In this document: piece after piece, positions 15,965-26,908 of the stretch
Layout of the letters: every line of letters starts with the position of its first letter
Position numbering within the stretch: position 1 is the first letter of the stretch
From: DATBAT01 sp963824805
GTDB taxonomy: Bacteria > Acidobacteriota > Terriglobia > Terriglobales > Acidobacteriaceae
Assembly (NCBI GenBank): GCA_963824805.1
Contig: CAWGQZ010000002.1
Span: 13,308 to 77,307 of the forward strand
Length of the DNA stretch: 64,000 nt
Direction: 5' to 3'
Notes under the pieces: model-generated
What the model saw: the letters and a program-made list of their open reading frames with translations, nothing else
What the model was told of the DNA's origin: nothing
Database searches by the model: none
Made by a program: the position numbers and the translations under genes

Positions 15965-18900
15965 ATGGACGAGGCTTTCGCAATCCTTTTGTCGATCGGC
16001 ATAGGGGCCTTCGTGCTCTTTGGTCCGTGGATTCTGCTATGGCGAAGCCATCGCAGGCGCAGCGCACAACGCCACGAAGATCAAGTGCGATGGGCCGAGC
16101 TGACCCGCCGGGTCCACCTGCTCGAACAGGCGCTCAAGGGCAGCGTCTCGCCCATCGACACCGAGACAAGCGCGCCTGCAAGGCAGCCCGAGGTCGCACC
16201 GACCGAGAGGAGCGTCGCATCGACCGGTTCCGGTTGAGTCGGCCCCTATCCCGCCAGAGGAGCAGCCGGCTTTTGACGAGCAGTCTGTCTGTCGTGACGC
16301 CTCCTCCTATCGTGGAGCAGCAAATACCCTCGGCGCAGGTTGCTTCGCAAGAGACCAGACCTGTCGCTTCACGATTGAAATCCGCCCTTGATGTCGAGGA
16401 CAAACTCGGCGCCAACTGGCTCAACAAGCTCGGCATTGGACTCCTCGTGCTGGGCATCGCCTTCTTCCTCGCCTACCAACTCACCAACCTCGGACCGGCC
16501 GGTAAGGTGCTTGTGGGCTACGTGGTCAGCGCGGTAATGCTCGGAAGCGGGATCTGGCTGGAGCGCAGGGATCGCTACCGCATTCTGGCTCGCGCGGGCG
16601 CGGGTGGCGGATGGGCGCTGCTTTTTTTTACTACTTTTGCGATGTATCACGTGCCAGCGGCGCACATCCTGAACTCACAGTTGGTTGATCTGATTCTGAT
16701 GCTGGTGGTGGCAGCTGCAATGGTGCTGCACACATTGCACTATCGCTCCCAGGTCGTCACCGGGCTGGCTTTCGTGTTGGGGTTTCTGACGGTGGGCGTG
16801 AGTCAATCAGACGTCTATAGCCTGGGCGCTGGCGCCGTGCTGGCCGCTGGGTTGGCGGTAATCGTGGTGAGGATGAAGTGGTTCGAGCTGGAACTGTTCG
16901 GCATGCAGGCCAGCTATCTGAATCACTACCTTTGGCTGCGTCCGATTATCGAGCCGATGAAGCACCACCGGCATCCCTTCCCAGAGTTCCCTGCCAGTGC
17001 AGGTCTGCTGCTCCTGTACTGGGCGGTCTTTCGTGCATCCTATCTATTGCGCAGCCCAGACAATCAGAAACAGGAGCGCACTTCCACAATCGCGGCAGTA
17101 TGCAACACGGTTTTGGTGTTGCTGCTGTTCAAGTATCAGTCCACACATCCGGAATGGGCTTTCTGGGCACTGCTCGCCATTGGAGGAATCGAAACCACAC
17201 TCGGCCAGCTTCCAATAGCACGCCGTCGCCGCACCGCCGTGGTTGTGCTCAGCACGCTCGGGGTGATTCTTTTGATTGCGGCCTTCCCGTTCCGCTCATC
17301 AGGAATGGAGCTATCGGTGTTCTGGCTGATGGAGGCCGAAGCGCTGTTGCTGATCGGCGTGTGGACGGGCGAAGTCGTCTTCCGACGACTCGGTGGTGCC
17401 ACATCGCTGCTCTTAGCCGGGCGGATGGTCAGCATGGATGCGGCTCGGGTAGCCGGCATGCGCATGGACGGCGCCGACGTCCGGCCGCAGTGGCCGCTAT
17501 CGGTTTTCTTCCTGGTTGCCACCTGCGTTTTCTACGCCAATGCTCACTGGATATTCCCACGCTGGTCTGACTTATTCACCCATGAGATTGATCGGCGCGT
17601 GATGCAGCGTCTTTCTTATGTAGGTGCGCTGACGGCGGCGATCGCCGTTGTGGATGGCGTTTCCGGAAGCATGGACGGCGGTCGCCTGGTCTGCGCTGGG
17701 ACTGGCACTGATCTTGACCGGCAGAAGGCTTGGTGCCGAACAATTACGATACCAGGCAAACTTCCTGGCCGTGGCCTCGATACTGCGAGCACTGTCTATC
17801 AATCTCGAAAGCACCACCACTTATCACGGAGTCAGTCAACGAGCCTTGACGGTCTCATTGGTCGCAATCCTGCTCTACGTGACGTCGCGTTGGAGCGGCG
17901 ATGCTTCCGAATCAGCGCCTGGTCTTGACCCGCGGGTGCTGTGGCTATTGCACAAGGGCATCTACACCTGGTCAGCGTCGTTATTACTGGGACTGCTGGC
18001 CTGGTATGAGTTGCGCCCCATCGGCGTGGCGGTGGCGTGGGCCATTGGCGGATTGTTACTCCTGGAAGTTGGCTTAAACCGAAAGTTGCTGTCGACACGG
18101 CTTCAGGCGTACGCGGCTCTGTTCGCGGCATTCCTGAGAATATTCTTCGTCAACCTGAACGCCAGCGGGTCCCCGGGTGAGATAAGCCCGCGCTTTTACA
18201 CCATCCTGCCTGTAGCCTTTGCGTTTTTCTATAGCTACTGGCAACTCTTTGAGAATCGCCAGGCCCTCAGGAGGACGGAGGCAAGGCTTCTGGTAAATGC
18301 CTGTTGCTGGATGGGGACCATCACCATCGCAGGCCTGGTGCGCTTTGAACTGGAAGCCGATTGGGTAGCCGCGGGATGGGCCGCCCTGGCCTTCGGGCTT
18401 ACCGTTGTAGCCTGGAGGAGCCAGCAACGAGTTTTCTCCCACCAGGCGTTGCTGCTCTCCATGGGTGTTTTGTTCCGTATCATCCTGCACAATTTCTACC
18501 AGCGCAGCTACTTCCCCGCTCCATCGTGGATCACAACCCGATGGACCACGGTGGGGACTGCATTGCTGCTATTGCTGGCAGCGTTGCCATTCCTGTTCCA
18601 GTTGCGCGAGAAGAACATGCCAAGCCGCAAAAGCGGTTTCCGGCGAGTCTTCGAGTTTTTCGAGCGCCGCCCGGAGCAGGTGTTCTTTTTCATCGTGCTG
18701 GGATTGCTTACAAGTCTGTTCGCGATTGAAATGCGGCGCGGCATGGTGACACTCTCGTGGGGAGTGGAGGCGATGGCGGTATTTGTGTTCGCGCTTTGGG
18801 TGGGAGAACGTAGCTTCCGCCTCGCGGGGTTGGGATTGCTGTTGCTAAGCGCCGCCAAGATCCTGGTTCTGGATGTATGGAGACTGAATCCCAGCGATCG

Positions 18901-18991
18901 CTATCTGACCTTGATTGTGCTGGGTGCGGTGCTGTTGTCGGTGTCATTCCTGTACACCCGCTACCGCGAGACCATACGGCAATATCTATGA
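15965..18991 (+). CDS. DUF2339 multi-pass membrane protein (frameshifted)
   Basis: One gene of about 1,000 codons, reconstructed across three single-base shifts. The first frame gives an N-terminal membrane segment and a coiled coil (RRVHLLEQALKG), then stops at 16237. A second frame around 16215-16290 reads the Pro/Glu linker PVPVESAPIPPEEQPAFDEQ; a third, from about 16290, reads IVEQQIP and then the family core EDKLGANWLNKLGIGLLVLGIAFFL with many membrane helices; a last shift near 17648 returns to the first frame, which ends QYL at 18991. Family length and continuity of homologous sequence across each junction argue for sequencing indels rather than decay. Role unknown; the fold may be an envelope scaffold. 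The stop overlaps the M48 peptidase start (ATGA). Confidence 0.75.
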
Positions 18992-20687
18992 AGCACTGGA
19001 TTTCGCTCACGGCAATTGTTTGGTTTGGCATCGGCGTCATCGCGTTCAGCGAGCGGCGAAAGGTAGATGTGCCGGCCGGACCGGACGCCATCCTCTACCT
19101 GGTCGCAGACACGGAGCAGGAATTGACTCGCATGCCGGTGCGATTCACCCGTATGAGCGATGCGAAAGAGATTGAAATTGGCAATGGCATCGCCGCCGGC
19201 TACACCCTTCAGCAGGAACAGGAAAAGGTCGCCTCTGTCCAAACCGTGCAGAGATACCTCACCCAGGTGGGCTCGCGGCTGTCAGCCCATGCTAAGCGGA
19301 AGCTGCCGTACAAAGTTCATTACATTCCTGACAAATACTTCGTCAATGCCTTCGCTCTTCCCGGTGGACATATATACGTCGGCCAGGGGTTACTCGCGCT
19401 GATGGACAGCGAAGACGAACTCGCGTCGGTAATCGGGCACGAGATCGAGCATGTCGACCACTACCATTGTGCGGAGCGGGCGCAGTTGGAAATGGCGCTG
19501 CGAAAGATCCCGCTTGGCGGATTGGCGTCTCTTCCGCTTCAAGTGTTTGAGGCGGGCTATAGCAAGAACCAGGAACTGGAGGCAGACAGTGAAGGTACTC
19601 GCATGACCGTCGCGGCCGGGTATTCCGCCAATGGCGCGATTCGGATGTTTGAGGCGTTCCAGCGCGCAGAAGAAACCGCGCGCCGGAAAGCCAGAAATCC
19701 GGGCGAAGAAGCAAACGAGGTGGCCCGGCAAACCCTCGAAGGCTACTTCCGGTCGCATCCGTTGCCCTCAGAGCGCATCGCGCTGGTGCAGAAGTTGATT
19801 GCCAGTGAAGCCTGGCCGGTAGGTGCAGAACGGGATTTGGAAATTGCTTATATTTTCTGGGCAGCACGGGCGGAGGACCTCTTTGCGGAACACAAGTATG
19901 CCGAGGCGCAAGCAGCCGCGCTGCGTTCGCTAAAAATGCAGCCCGATCGCCAGGATGCAATGGAAGTTTTAGCCAAGGCATATTTTTCGCAGGCCAGCTT
20001 CGCCGATGCGGCCGCAACTTATCGCAAGATTTTGCAGCTGGATAGCCGAGCCGAATTCGCAAAGGACTACGCTATGGCGTTGGCAGCCGCGGATAGAAAA
20101 ACTGCGGCCAAAGAGTTTGAATCGTGGGCCAAGAGCGTCTCAGCCGAACCGAGCGGCCTACGCGCTACACCTCCCGGGCCTCTACCTACTGGCGGATAAT
20201 CCGGCCCCAGCGGCCAATCTGTCAGAACAGCTGAAGCCGGGAGAAATATTCCACTCCTCCCGAAGAGTTTGGAGAGCTGGGCTGGTGGTATTACCGGGCT
20301 GGAAATTACTCGCAGGCGCTACCCCTGTTGGAAGATGCGGTGCAGCAACGGCCGGGTACCACACAGTGGCTGACAGGCCGGGCCTGGGTACAGATCCAAG
20401 ACAACAAGCTGGAAGACGCGTTTAAGAGTCTCGATGCAGGGTACGCCTCCGGAAGGACCAGCCCTGACCGGAGAATGGCTCGGGCCGTGGCATTCTGGCT
20501 TTCCGCCCAAAAAGACTCCGCAGTTGCCGAGTTCGACTCAGCAGTCTCAGAACAGCCGGAGTGGAAGAACCCCCGATGGGTACAGGCCCTGTATTCCACT
20601 TTGGTGGCTGACACGATACGAGAGATTCAAACTGAGAGCGATCGAAGACTGAACCTGCGGCGGGCGCAGTTGGCCACGCGACCGTAG
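18988..20687 (+). CDS. M48 family metallopeptidase with TPR C-terminus (frameshifted)
   Basis: Membrane-anchored or exported zinc peptidase. The ATG at 18988 overlaps the DUF2339 stop. After an N-terminal hydrophobic segment (about 4-20) comes the peptidase domain with FALPGGHIYVGQGLL, the zinc motif HEIEH (His151, Glu152, His155) and the third ligand Glu198 in ELEADSEG. The C-terminal half has TPR-like helices (KYAEAQAAALRSLKMQPD). The frame breaks near 20150 (continuing as NRAAYALHLPGLYLLADNP) and near 20255 (continuing as EEFGELGWWYYRAGNYSQAL) before the natural stop at 20687. BepA-like envelope quality control is a plausible role by architecture. Confidence 0.8.
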
Positions 20688-20699
20688 TACCGCTTCCCA

Positions 20700-20903
20700 T
20701 ACTGTCTTAGTCTTTTCCTCCCAATTTCCCACTCGACAAGTTGGCAAACAGATTACGTCTTGGATACAACGGGGTGACAAATCGATTTTCTAAACAAAAT
20801 ATATTGGTTCGAAACAATCCTGGCCGCATCTATTTGGCAAGATTCAAATCGTTTAGAACACATCGCCAAACTGGATTGTGGGTACTTATTAGGAGGTGAA
20901 TGC
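20700..20903 (+). promoter_or_regulatory. intergenic region upstream of the ECF sigma gene
   Basis: No gene is seen. The centre is AT-rich. TTTGGC (about 20832) and GCCAAA (about 20865) form a widely spaced inverted repeat. The region ends with AGGAGGTGA at 20891-20899, an essentially perfect Shine-Dalgarno sequence placed seven bases before the TTG at 20904. Confidence 0.35.
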
Positions 20904-21470
20904 TTGATATCCGCATGTTTTCATATCACCAGCACGCCTGAAAACGGCCCCACCACACCGACCAATTCCCTGTTCAGCACCTTGTACTTTGAGCTGCACC
21001 GCCTGGCGAAACGGCAACTCGCACGGCAGTGGGGACCCGGGAACCCGAGTGTTACTACGCTGTTGCACGAGGCGTATCTGGATATGTCATCTCGCGACGG
21101 TGCCATTTTTCCGGATGAGGCACGCTTCATGGGGTATGCCGCCCGGGTGATGCGCGGGCTGATCATTGACAATGCCCGAAGCCGCGATGCCAATAAGCGC
21201 GGCGGCCAATTTGAGATCACTTCCCTGGGGGACCATGACGTTGAGAATCCGGCAGACGCGAGAGAACTCTCGCAAATCAGCGACGCGCTGGACAAGCTTG
21301 CGGAGGTTGAGGCCAACCTGGCCGAGTTGGTCGATTTGAAGTTCTTCTGCGGATTTTCGTTCGCTGAAATAGCCGCGCTGCAAAATCTCTCGGAGCGCAC
21401 CGTCCAGAGAAAGTGGGAAAAAGCGCGCATCTATCTCCGTCGCGCCATCCGCGCGGAAGTTTCAATCTGA
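20904..21470 (+). CDS. ECF-type RNA polymerase sigma factor (TIGR02999-like)
   Basis: A 188-aa sigma factor of the extracytoplasmic-function class. Region 2 is seen in LYFELHRLAKRQLARQW, TTLLHEAYLDM and FMGYAARVMRGLIIDNARSR; region 4 with its helix-turn-helix is LVDLKFFCGFSFAEIAALQNLSERTVQRKWEKARIYL in outline. No anti-sigma gene follows; instead the Ser/Thr kinase begins 4 bp downstream, a pairing common in acidobacteria and planctomycetes where the kinase is thought to control the sigma factor. Start is TTG at 20904, forced by the strong AGGAGG seven bases upstream; the nearby ATG at 20900 is out of frame and stops at once. Confidence 0.85.
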   Translation: MISACFHITSTPENGPTTPTNSLFSTLYFELHRLAKRQLARQWGPGNPSVTTLLHEAYLDMSSRDGAIFPDEARFMGYAARVMRGLIIDNARSRDANKRGGQFEITSLGDHDVENPADARELSQISDALDKLAEVEANLAELVDLKFFCGFSFAEIAALQNLSERTVQRKWEKARIYLRRAIRAEVSI

Positions 21471-21474
21471 GAAC

Positions 21475-24220
21475 ATGCGGGCGATAAGCTCCATTTCGTG
21501 GCAGGTACTCAGTCCATATCTGGACGAGGCGCTCGAAATGCCCTCCGAACAGCGCTCGCGCTGGGTGGCGTCTCTGCGAGCGGAGAATCCGGAGTTGGCG
21601 CACCAACTGGAGACGCTATTGCGCGAACATGTCACGCTGGCGCAAGCGGGGTTTCCTGGAGAACGGCAGCGTAGGCAGACCGACCCTGGCGGGGCAAACC
21701 GTTGGTGTCTACACCCTGATATCGCAGATCGGCCAGGGCGGAATGGGAAGCGTCTGGCTGGCGGAGCGCAACGACGGGAGATTTGACCGCCGCGTGGCAA
21801 TCAAGTTTCTTAACCTTGCGCTCATAGGCAAGGCGGGAGAACATCGCTTCAAACGTGAGGGCAATATACTCAGCCGGCTGGCGGATCCACACATCGCCGA
21901 GCTGCTCGACGCAGGAATCTCGCAGGCCGGGCAGCCTTACCTCATTCTCGAATACATCGAGGGTGACCACATCGATCGCTATTGCGATCAACGCAGGCTT
22001 AGCGTGGGAGCACGGCTGCGCATATTTCTTGAGGTGCTGGGAGCGGTATCGCATGCCCATGCCAACCTGATCGTGCATCGCGATCTGAAGCCGTCAAACG
22101 TTTTGGTGGGAAACGACAGCAAAGTTAAGCTGCTCGACTTTGGAATTGCCAAGCTGCTCGAAGGCGAAAGCAAGCCTGCGCCGCCGACCCGACTGACGAT
22201 GGAAGGTGGACGGGCGATGACCCCCGAATACGCGGCCCCGGAACAATTGAAGGGGGAGCCCGTAACCACGGCCACCGATGTCTATGCTCTCGGAGTGCTG
22301 CTCTACTTGCTGCTGACCGGACAACACCCGGCTGGGCCCGGTCCGCACACCGCCGCAGACCTCATAAAGGCAGTCGTAGAGCGTGAGCCGGTTCGTCCCT
22401 CTGACATCGTCACTCGCGAGAGGGCAGGCGAAGAGGCAGCCAGTGCGCATGCCGCGAAGCGCGGCAGCACTCCCGACCGGCTTCATCGCTTGTTGCTTGG
22501 AGACCTCGATACGATTGTCACAAAGGCGTTGAAGAATGCGCCCGGTGAACGCTACGCCTCAGTCACCGCGCTGGCAGACGATCTGCGACGGTTTCTGAAG
22601 AACGAGCCCATCAGCGCCCGACCGGAGACTCTCGCCTATCGCGGAGCCAAGTTCGTCCGCAGAAATCGTACGGCGGTGGCACTCGCCACTCTGGCAGTTG
22701 CGGCGACCGTAGGGGGCGTGACTGGAACGTTGGTTCAAACTCGAACCGCGAGAGCGCAACGTGACTTCGCACTGCGCCAGGTGGAACGGAGCGAAGCGCT
22801 TAAAGATTTCCACGAATTTCTTCTTTCCGATGCCGCGCCATCAGGGAAGCCGTTCACCGTCAATGATCTTCTGGCCCGCGCAGAGCACATTGTGGAACGA
22901 CAGCATGCGGACGACGATCCGACTCGGGTCATGTTAATGACTTCGATTGGTCGTCAATACCTGGCACAAGATGAGGGCGCCAGCGCCCGCCGCGTACTCG
23001 AGCTTGCTTACATCCTGTCCCGATCGGTCTCTGATCGGTCGATAAGGGCGCAGGCCTCTTGTACGCTGGCAGCGCAGCTGGCTCGAGACGAACAACTACA
23101 GCGAGCCGAGCAGCTTTACCAGGAAGGGCTTCGGGAACTACCGGAGGATCCGCAATTCGCGCTGGCGCGAATCGATTGCCTTCAAAGTGGAAGCGAGATT
23201 GCCCAAGAGACTGGAGCTATTCGGGAGGGAATCACGCGATCACTGTCGGCGCAACGCGTTCTCGAGAGGTCGCCCTTCAGATCTGACACCCTGGAACTCA
23301 ATCGCTGGACGGATCTGGCAAAATCCTACAGTTCGGCGGGACAGGATGCTGAAGCCGTCTCGGCATTCGAACGTGCCGGCGCATTGCTCACCTCCCTGGG
23401 ACGGGATGACACCGGGACCGCTGTTTCGCTGTTCAATAACTGGGCGCTTGAACTGGACCAGATCGGACATCCGCTGGAAGCGCAAAAAATGTACCGGCGG
23501 GCCATTGATATCAGCAGTGCGGGCCATTCGGAAGACGCTGTGTCTCCGATGGTACTGTGCAACTACGCCAGGTGTCTAAGGGATCTGGGCCGCCTCGACG
23601 AGGCGGCCGATTATGCGGAACGTGCATACGAGAAAGCACAACAGGTTGGCCTTGAGATAGCAGTCAATTATTCTTTGTTGGCGCGGGCGAAAATCTATAC
23701 CTCTCAAGGGAAATCCCGGCGCGCAGCCGCCATGTTTGCCGAGGTCAAGCCGAGATTGGAAAACAGCCTGCCCCCTGGCCATTATGGTTTTGCCTCATTG
23801 GCTTCGGCGCAGGCGCTCAACGCGTTGGCCCAGGGTGATGTCTCAGCTGCACTAAAACTTGCAGATCAGTCGGTTGCCATCGACGAGGCGGCCATCACGG
23901 CAGGTGGCGAAGGCAGCTATTACATGCCCACCCTTCTGATCAACCGCGCAACGGTTGAACTCGAAGCCAGGCGTCCGCATTTGGCCGTAGAAGACGCATC
24001 CCGGGCCTTGACTTTGTTGCAAGCCGGCAGCAAGCCGGGAACATTTTCCAGCATCCAGGGCGCCGCCTATCTGGCGTTGGGGCGCGCGCTGAGAGCTCAG
24101 GGCAAGGTAAGGGAAGCGAGCACCGCATTCGGGTCCGCAGCCGAGCATCTCAGGGTTACCGTGGGCCCTGATCATCCCGACAGTCGCCAGGCTCAACAAC
24201 TGGCACGCTCCACAACCTAG
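21475..24220 (+). CDS. Ser/Thr protein kinase with TPR sensor region (frameshifted)
   Basis: PknB-type transmembrane kinase. The N-terminal 55 residues (SYLDEALEMPSEQRSRWV-like) are in the first frame; at about 21649, in a GGGG run, one extra base moves the reading into the second frame, which continues GFLENGSVGRPTLAGQTVG. The kinase domain shows the glycine loop IGQGGMGSVWLAE, Lys in RRVAIKFL, the catalytic HRDLKPSNVLV and DFGIAKLL, and APEQL. A membrane helix follows (AVALATLAVAATVGGV), then a long TPR region to residue about 915. It starts 4 bp after the sigma gene, so the two form an operon. The N-terminal PS/EQR segment is typical of this sigma-paired group. Confidence 0.85.
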
Positions 24221-24364
24221 CCCCACCTTTTCCAACTCTGCCTGTCGTCTTTTCCTTCTGTTTTTCGATATCCCAAGTAGAGACCAACAGTCGATGGCGC
24301 TCGGAAACCCACCGGGTACCAAGGACGGGAATGAGTCCCCGCAACTCAACCTTTAGGAGGATCC

Positions 24365-24775
24365 ATGAAAAGCTTTATTGTCCGCATTTTCGCTCCGATG
24401 TTGTTCGTGGTCATGGGAATGGCGATGGCGGCGCCAGCGCAAACAATCTCCACCATCAAAGTCTCGATTCCCTTTGAATTTAGCTTTGGTGACAAGACCT
24501 TCCCTGCCGGCAACTACGCCTTGGTGCAACCATCGGAACATTTCCTGGTTTTGCGCGGTTCCGAAGGAAATAGTCTCGCAGAAGTCCCCACCCAGTTCGT
24601 CGAGTCTTTCCGGCCCGCGGATGGAACGAAACTCAAGTTCTATCCCTCGAACGGCAAGTACACGCTGGCTGAGGTTTGGCTTAGGGAAAGCTATTCCGGG
24701 TTAGAGCTCTACAAAGCCAAAGAACAGAATTTCGAGAAAGGCCATTCGGTCCAGGTTAGCTTGATCCACGAGTAG
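24365..24775 (+). CDS. small secreted hypothetical protein
   Basis: A 136-aa protein preceded by AGGAGG five bases before the ATG. Residues 1-26 form a signal peptide ending AAPAQ. The mature region is a short beta-rich domain with the pattern STIKVSIPFEFSFGDKTFPAGNY and later LRGSEGNSLAEVPTQF. I have seen this VxIPFxFxxGxxxxPAGxY pattern only in small acidobacterial periplasmic proteins without assigned function. It stands alone; the upstream 24221-24364 shows no gene or clear terminator, and 24776-25001 downstream shows no convincing gene. Confidence 0.72.
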   Translation: MKSFIVRIFAPMLFVVMGMAMAAPAQTISTIKVSIPFEFSFGDKTFPAGNYALVQPSEHFLVLRGSEGNSLAEVPTQFVESFRPADGTKLKFYPSNGKYTLAEVWLRESYSGLELYKAKEQNFEKGHSVQVSLIHE

Positions 24776-25001
24776 CACGAGAAACGAACCGTGAATACCT
24801 CGACAGACCGATGACCATGACTGGATATTCAAATGGAACGACTACAAACCATCGTGGAAGCGCTTCTTAACCTCTGCCCAGTGAAGCGAAACGGCATGAG
24901 GTGCACGCTGCCGTTGGATCACGCGCCGGCTACACCTCACCAATTCACCGGGACGCGCTTCCACCCATCCCCTGCCGCCCCGACGCCGTTAAGATATATC
25001 C

Positions 25002-25415
25002 ATGAAGTTCCACACGGAATATCTGACCTTTCACACCAGGAAACATCGCGAGTACATTCACCTAACCCCGCAGGTTGACACCATCCTGAAGAAGAGTGGG
25101 ATCAAAGAAGGTATGGTGCTGGTTTCGGCAATGCATATCACCGCCGGCGTCTACGTGAACGACAATGAATCAGGATTGATCGAGGATATCGATCAATGGC
25201 TGGAGGCCCTGGCACCCTTCCGCAAAGACTACAAACATCACGATACCGGGGAGGACAATGGGGACTCCCACCTGAAATCGCTCATCATTCACCATGAGGT
25301 AATTGTTCCCGTCACCGCCGGGCGACTTGACCTGGGGCCATGGCAACGAATTTTCTACGCAGAGTTCGACGGTCAGCGGGATAAGCGGCTCATCGTCAAG
25401 GTGATGGGGGAGTAG
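25002..25415 (+). CDS. yjbQ: YjbQ/UPF0047 family protein
   Basis: Full-length (137 aa) member of the UPF0047/YjbQ family, sometimes called secondary thiamine-phosphate synthase because E. coli YjbQ can replace ThiE weakly in vivo. Conserved features are FHTRKHREYIHLTPQV, SAMHITAGVYVNDNE, the histidine pair in KDYKHHDTGEDNGDSHLKS and PVTAGRLDLGPWQRIFYAEFDG. The metal-binding His cluster is intact. It converges with the DUF4337 gene, 4 bp away. Whether its presence relates to the isolated thiG elsewhere in the window is unknown. Confidence 0.88.
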   Translation: MKFHTEYLTFHTRKHREYIHLTPQVDTILKKSGIKEGMVLVSAMHITAGVYVNDNESGLIEDIDQWLEALAPFRKDYKHHDTGEDNGDSHLKSLIIHHEVIVPVTAGRLDLGPWQRIFYAEFDGQRDKRLIVKVMGE

Positions 25416-25419
25416 CCTT

Positions 25420-25962
25420 TCAGAACAGAAGCACCCCGGTGGCCGCGATCACCAGTCCGATGCCTCCGGTCACGATGCCGAGGAGCCAAAACGTCCGGCG
25501 ACCTGAGAGCAGCGTTATGGAAGTAATGACCAAGGCAATTTCCAGAAATACCTCTCCCAAATCGAAGCGGTTGGCACGCCTGCGTTCGTGTTCGACTTCC
25601 TCTTCCAGCCTCCGGGCTTCGGCGTCGAGTTCTTTCTGTTCGTCGCGGTAGCGCTCGGCTTCCGAAGCGTATTTTTCGCGAAGCCTGTCCGCCTGCGCTG
25701 CCTCCTTGGAGTTCATCAGAGAAATCATGTCGGCGAACTGCTCGTCGCTGTGGCGTCGGATATTTTTGGCCTGGAAGTAAGCCCATTGATCGCTGACCTT
25801 ATTCTGCAGAACAACCTCTTCGGTGTGAGCGCGGTGTCCGAGCAATGACACCGTTGCAACCAGGACTGCCAGGATCGCCATGGTCAGAGACACCGGCGCG
25901 AGATCGGGATTGTGACGTGCGTTCTCGGCGTGTTCCTGTAATTCTTGAAGTTCGTCTGTCAT
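25420..25962 (-). CDS. DUF4337 membrane protein
   Basis: A 180-aa protein with one N-terminal membrane helix (about 25-45, VSLTMAILAVLVATVSLLG), a long soluble coiled region rich in Glu and Arg (about 60-130, EAQADRLREKYASEAERYRDEQ), and two closing helices ending GGIGLVIAATGVLLF. This three-helix layout, with the stretch QNKVSDQWAYFQAKNIR after the first helix, matches DUF4337. Function unknown. AAGGAG precedes the ATG by five bases. Upstream, 25963-26280 shows no gene. Confidence 0.82.
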   Translation of the reverse strand: MTDELQELQEHAENARHNPDLAPVSLTMAILAVLVATVSLLGHRAHTEEVVLQNKVSDQWAYFQAKNIRRHSDEQFADMISLMNSKEAAQADRLREKYASEAERYRDEQKELDAEARRLEEEVEHERRRANRFDLGEVFLEIALVITSITLLSGRRTFWLLGIVTGGIGLVIAATGVLLF

Positions 25963-26291
25963 AGGTCTCCTTTAGGTGGGCGACCAGATATTTTACCCGT
26001 AGTTCATGGCATGTTCGTCTGCCGGATCTAGGCGTTCGAGGATTAGCTGGAAAGGGTTGATTAGACAAATCTTACTCCCCGCCCGGAAGTCCAAAGATTC
26101 GGTCACAGGTGTGCCAACTCGTCGTGTTCGAATCTGTTTCGTCGTTTGCAGCCGGGTAAGCTCTTCCCGGTTGGAACTCACTAGTGCAATTCCGCACGGC
26201 TCACTTCTATCGCGACGCAACCAACCGCGCCGCTGCAGCGGGACAAGCCCGTTGTTGCACAAGCTGTGACCTCCCAGATGTTGAGCTCCAG

Positions 26292-26343
26292 GGCGTCACT
26301 GGGGCAGGGATGACGCCACTACTGGTGTGTCAGGCCTGACACA
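26292..26343. promoter_or_regulatory. paired inverted repeats upstream of two tiny membrane-protein genes
   Basis: GGCGTCA (26292-26298) and TGACGCC (26311-26317) form a 7-bp inverted repeat. Nine bases further is a perfect 18-bp palindrome, TGTGTCAGG and its complement, at 26326-26343. Both contain GTCA/TGAC half-sites, suggesting one regulator binding twice. A partial sigma-54-like match (TGGCAC at 26356, GC at 26368-26369) follows, but its GG-to-GC spacing is one base short of consensus. The small gene at 26486 lies about 115 bp downstream. Confidence 0.4.
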
Positions 26344-26485
26344 TCGTGGCCGGAGTGGCACGAATTAGCCCCTAAAAACCCCAATAAGCCTCCTCTTTTC
26401 ATCACCCTACGTCTGGGGAACAACATGCTTCCTATCTGGAGTGCCGGCGGCCAAGCAAAAGGGGCGGCAGGCTACAGGAGGATCT

Positions 26486-26638
26486 ATGCAACTCATCATG
26501 ACGACTCTATCCGTGATCGCTGGAATGGTGTTTTCTCTGGGAATCTCCCTGTTGGTTGAAGAATTGATCTTCGGCAAGGTATTCCCACTTCTCTTCGCGC
26601 CCGCGATGGCGGTTCGGATTAGATCCGAACGCCAATAA
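26486..26638 (+). CDS. 50-residue membrane protein
   Basis: Starts at ATG 26486 behind a clear AGGAGG. The product, starting MQLIMTTLSVIAGMVFSLGI, is one hydrophobic helix followed by a Leu/Phe-rich segment and a short basic tail (RIRSERQ), so a small inner-membrane protein is likely. No family recognised. It is followed after 28 bp by another small membrane protein, so the two may be cotranscribed. Confidence 0.6.
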   Translation: MQLIMTTLSVIAGMVFSLGISLLVEELIFGKVFPLLFAPAMAVRIRSERQ

Positions 26639-26666
26639 GATCGACAAACAAGAATCAGGGGGCTCT

Positions 26667-26867
26667 ATGTTGTTCGGTGAATATTTTTGTCTGGTGGGTG
26701 GAGGGATGATGATCGGGATCGCCGCATCGATTTTGGCTTTCGAATCGTGGCGCGCCCGATCGCAAGCGCCCAGATGGCCCACCGGCTTGGCGCTGACAAT
26801 GCTGGCATGGGGTCCAATTCTATTGGGTGCTGGAATTTTGGTAGTCGCGGACGCGCAGCTGCACTAG
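26667..26867 (+). CDS. 66-residue two-span membrane protein
   Basis: Starts at ATG 26667 preceded by CAGGGGG. It contains two hydrophobic stretches (about 6-24, YFCLVGGGMMIGIAASIL, and 43-61, LTMLAWGPILLGAGILVV) joined by a basic loop (WRARSQAPRWP). No named family. It lies between the 50-residue protein and the secreted protein that opens the solute-binding protein/two-component operon, all on the plus strand. Confidence 0.55.
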   Translation: MLFGEYFCLVGGGMMIGIAASILAFESWRARSQAPRWPTGLALTMLAWGPILLGAGILVVADAQLH

Positions 26868-26908
26868 CGGGCCGCGTGCAGTCGGCACTATCGGGAACGG
26901 TAACGGGG

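Noticed and set aside
26356..26369. Sigma-54 promoter
   Set aside because: GG-to-GC spacing is one base short of the strict requirement; kept only as a possibility in view of indels.
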